Below are positions 62,017 to 64,000 of a stretch of 64,000 bases of DNA, piece after piece. The position numbers and the translations under genes are program-made. The notes beneath the pieces were generated by a model that searched no databases, was not told the origin of the DNA, and saw only the letters and a list, made by a program, of their open reading frames with translations. Each line of letters begins with the position of its first letter. Within the stretch, counting starts at the first letter, position 1. The stretch is from Streptomyces sp. NBC_01381 (GTDB lineage: Bacteria; Actinomycetota; Actinomycetes; Streptomycetales; Streptomycetaceae), in NCBI RefSeq assembly GCF_026340305.1, contig NZ_JAPEPI010000002.1, positions 186,001-250,000 of the forward strand, written 5' to 3'.

Positions 62017-62751
62017 GTGGCTGGTCAGAAGAGGGATGGCAAGGCGGAGCCGGACAAGTCGCTCTGGGAGCGTCTTGAACAGCCGGCCGCGCCCCGCGCC
62101 TCACTGACCCTGGAGCGGATCGGGGCCGTCGCGGTCGAGGTCGCCGACGCGGAGGGCTTCGCCGCCGTCACCATGCGCCGGCTCGCCACGGAGCTGGGGG
62201 TCGCGCCGATGGCCGCGTACCGCCATGTCTCCGGCAAGGACGATCTGTGGGCGCTGATGGCCGAGCGGGTGGCGGCCGAGGTCGTGATCCCCGAGGAACT
62301 GACCGGCTGGCGCGAGGTGCTGCGGGACTTCGCCCTGCTGACCCGGGAGTCGATGCGGCGCCACCCTTGGGTGGGCCAGCTGCCCACGGCGACCTTCGTC
62401 CTCACCCCGGGCCGGTTGGCCATCGCCGAGCGGCAGTTGGCCGCGCTCGACGGACTCGGCCTCGACGAGGACACGATGATGGTCGCGTTCCGCACCGTCA
62501 GCGCCTACGCGCACGGCGCGGCCTCGTCCGAAGTGGCCCTGCAGGAGTGGACTCGGGCCGAGGGCTGGTCGTCCGGCGCCGAGGTCCGCAAGGGCCTCGC
62601 GCCGCAGATGACGTACCTCATGGAGACCGGCCGCTATCCCACGTACCGGCGCTACGGTCTGCGGGCGACGCGCAAGGACGATCCGACCTGGGCGTTCGAG
62701 ACGGGCCTCGAGTGCGTCCTCGACGGGATCGCGGCGCGGTTCGGCATCTGA
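62017..62751 (+). CDS. TetR-family regulator
   Basis: A 244-residue repressor. SLTLERIGAVAVEVADAEGFAAVTMRRLATELGVAPMAAYRHVSGKDDLWALMAER is the DNA-binding domain; a C-terminal helical domain with RRHPWVGQLPTATFVLTPG and a late TWAFETGLECVLDGIAARF is of TetR_C type. GAGAGGAG precedes the GTG at 62017. It is divergent from, and should repress, the reductase-exporter pair via the four boxes. Confidence 0.93.
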   Translation: MAGQKRDGKAEPDKSLWERLEQPAAPRASLTLERIGAVAVEVADAEGFAAVTMRRLATELGVAPMAAYRHVSGKDDLWALMAERVAAEVVIPEELTGWREVLRDFALLTRESMRRHPWVGQLPTATFVLTPGRLAIAERQLAALDGLGLDEDTMMVAFRTVSAYAHGAASSEVALQEWTRAEGWSSGAEVRKGLAPQMTYLMETGRYPTYRRYGLRATRKDDPTWAFETGLECVLDGIAARFGI

Positions 62752-62771
62752 GGTCGATGAGCTGGTGAAAG

Positions 62772-62817
62772 GGCGAAGCCCCGGCCCTCCTGGACGGAGG
62801 AGGGCCGGGGCTTCGCC
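62772..62817. terminator. Bidirectional terminator, 20-bp perfect stem
   Basis: GGCGAAGCCCCGGCCCTCCT (62772-62791) is the reverse complement of 62798-62817 with a 6-nt loop. It serves TetR (plus) and the aldehyde dehydrogenase gene (minus). Confidence 0.9.
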
Positions 62818-62834
62818 GCGGGGAGATGGCTCAG

Positions 62835-63722
62835 TCAGTAGGAGGAGCCGGACGCGCCCAGCGAACCCGTGGGGTGCCAGACCGTCTTGGTCTCCAGGAA
62901 GGCCGTCAGGCGGTGCGTGCCCGGGTCGGCCGACCAGTCCACAGGCTGTGGACGGACGACGCGCTTGAGGTTGTCGGCGGCCGCGACCTCGAGCTCCTTG
63001 GCCAGTACGTCGTCCTCGACGCCCGCCAGGTCGATCGCGTTCACGTCCTGGTGCGCGGCGAGCGACGGGGTGATCTCCGCCGTACGGCCGGACAGGATGT
63101 TCACGACGCCGCCCGGCAGGTCGGAGGTGGCGAGCACCTCGCCCAGCGAGAGCGCGGGGAGCGGGGAGTCCTCGCTCGCGATCACCACGGCCGTGTTGCC
63201 GGTCGCGATCACCGGGGCGATCACCGAGACCAGGCCCAGGAACGACGACTTCTGCGGGGCGACGACCGTCACCACGCCCGTCGGCTCCGGCGATGAGAGG
63301 TTGAAGAAGGGGCCCGCGACCGGGTTGCCGCCGCCCACGATCTGGGCGATCTTGTCGGTCCAGCCCGCGTACCAGACCCAGCGGTCGATGGCCGCGTCCA
63401 CGACGGCGGCGGCCTTCGACTTGGAAAGCCCCTCGGCGTCGGCGACCTCCCGTACGAACTGGTCCTTGCGGCCCTCCAGCATCTCCGCGACGCGGTAGAG
63501 GATCTGCCCGCGCAGATACGCCGTTTTGCCGGCCCAGCCGCCCTGCGCCTTGCGCGCGGCCACGACCGCGTCACGGGCGTCCTTGCGGGAGGAGAGCGGG
63601 GCGTTGGCCAGCCACTTGCCCTTGGAGTCCGTCACCTCGTACACCCGGCCGCTCTCGGAACGCGGGAACTTCCCGCCGACGTACAGCTTGTAGGTCTTCA
63701 GGACCGTGAGTCGCTCAGACAT
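62835..63722 (-). CDS. Short aldehyde dehydrogenase-like protein without the catalytic domain
   Basis: A 295-residue ALDH-fold protein. TYKLYVGGKFPRSESGRVYEV, QILYRVAEMLEGRKDQFV, FNLSSPEPTGVVTVVAPQKSSFLGLVSVIAPVIATGNTAVVIAS, LPGGVVNILSG and HQDVNAIDLAG match the NAD-binding half. The catalytic Cys/Glu part is absent, and the C-terminal 60 residues are unrelated. It overlaps the upstream ALDH gene by 8 nt. In other Streptomyces the same short-plus-full pair exists, so it is a conserved partner, not a broken gene. It may form a hetero-oligomer. Confidence 0.88.
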   Translation of the reverse strand: MSERLTVLKTYKLYVGGKFPRSESGRVYEVTDSKGKWLANAPLSSRKDARDAVVAARKAQGGWAGKTAYLRGQILYRVAEMLEGRKDQFVREVADAEGLSKSKAAAVVDAAIDRWVWYAGWTDKIAQIVGGGNPVAGPFFNLSSPEPTGVVTVVAPQKSSFLGLVSVIAPVIATGNTAVVIASEDSPLPALSLGEVLATSDLPGGVVNILSGRTAEITPSLAAHQDVNAIDLAGVEDDVLAKELEVAAADNLKRVVRPQPVDWSADPGTHRLTAFLETKTVWHPTGSLGASGSSY

Positions 63723-64000
63723 TGAGGTACGCCTCCAGGCCGTGGCGGCCGCCCTCGCGGCCGTAACCCGATTCCTTGTAGCCGCCGAAGGGCGAGGTCG
63801 GGTCGAACTTGTTGAACGTGTTGGCCCAGATGACGCCCGCGCGCAGGCGATCGGCGACCGCGAGGATGCGGGAGCCCTTCTCCGTCCAGATGCCGGCGGA
63901 GAGGCCGTACTGGGTGTTGTTGGCCTTGGCGACGGCCTCTTCCGGCGTACGGAAGGTGAGCACCGAGAGCACCGGGCCGAAGATCTCGTCGCGGGCGACG
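63715..64000 (-). CDS. Aldehyde dehydrogenase, C-terminal part (cut by window end)
   Basis: Only the last 94 codons lie in the window. VARDEIFGPVLSVLTFRTPEEAVAKANNTQYGLSAGIWTEKGSRILAVADRLRAGVIWANTFNKFDPTSPFGGYKESGYGREGGRHGLEAYLNV is the typical ALDH end with EIFGPVLS and PFGGYKESG motifs. It lies upstream of and is coupled to the short ALDH-like gene, with an 8-nt overlap. The N-terminal part and active-site Cys should be to the right of the window. Confidence 0.95.
   Translation of the reverse strand, partial: VARDEIFGPVLSVLTFRTPEEAVAKANNTQYGLSAGIWTEKGSRILAVADRLRAGVIWANTFNKFDPTSPFGGYKESGYGREGGRHGLEAYLNV

Noticed and set aside
61886..62104. N-terminal extension of the FMN reductase and an earlier start for TetR
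   Set aside because: This DNA holds the four repeated boxes; both genes have good ribosome sites at 61885 and 62017.

Overview
The window is chromosomal DNA of a Streptomyces. It is very G+C rich with strong third-position GC, uses many GTG starts, and carries hallmark streptomycete genes: the afsQ1/afsQ2/sigQ antibiotic-control locus, WhiJ-like XRE/DUF397 pairs, many secreted proteins and lipoproteins, and several ECF sigma factors. From memory the gene order matches the S. coelicolor stretch that runs from sdhB to beyond sigQ. I see no phage, IS, CRISPR, rRNA or tRNA, so this looks like a core-chromosome segment with a few accessory insertions.

Layout. 0.2-3.6 kb: sdhCDAB (minus strand). 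3.7-11.6 kb: an OHCU-decarboxylase-like gene, a secreted GH20 hexosaminidase, and hypothetical, lipoprotein and secreted genes. 11.6-14.2 kb: a DUF397/XRE pair, a small ORF and a winged-helix protein. 14.2-17 kb: a large secreted amidase with FG-GAP repeats. 17.2-21.5 kb: a lipoprotein, then two tandem copies of an ECF sigma plus single-pass membrane protein module. 21.7-28.3 kb: L,D-transpeptidase, acyl-CoA mutase large subunit, Uma2 protein, LysE exporter, MarR, FAD monooxygenase and TetR. 28.3-36.8 kb: a divergent cluster for a nonulosonic acid (sialic acid/Kdn type) cell-wall polymer: acyltransferase, polysialyltransferase-like protein, GT2, DUF6716-type protein, CMP-nonulosonate synthetase fused to a HAD phosphatase, NeuB and a sialyltransferase-like protein. 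37-38.3 kb: M20 amidohydrolase. 38.4-46.8 kb: a nucleoside uptake and salvage region (two BMP lipoproteins, ATPase, two permeases, cytidine deaminase, thymidine phosphorylase), with adenosine deaminase further on at 51.8 kb. 47-51.7 kb: STAS protein, SnoaL-tailed sigma factor, MFS/LysR pair, alpha/beta hydrolase. 53-59.7 kb: small secreted proteins, PspC, VanZ, the afsQ1-afsQ2-lipoprotein operon, sigQ and a uridine-kinase-like protein. 59.7-64 kb: MFS exporter, FMN reductase and TetR, then two aldehyde dehydrogenase genes, the second cut by the window end.

The strongest non-genic signal is a 12-bp palindrome, CTACGCGCGTAG, found with at most two changes at five places. Each lies just upstream of a nucleoside gene (two BMP lipoproteins, the ABC operon, thymidine phosphorylase, adenosine deaminase), and most overlap a plausible -10 hexamer. 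This looks like one nucleoside regulon. Other palindromes or repeated boxes suggest autoregulation at the MarR promoter, the monooxygenase/TetR divergent promoter and the reductase/TetR divergent promoter. Many starts here, mostly at divergent promoters, have a TANNNT hexamer 6-8 nt upstream and no Shine-Dalgarno, which suggests leaderless mRNAs. Two families of dispersed intergenic repeats recur.
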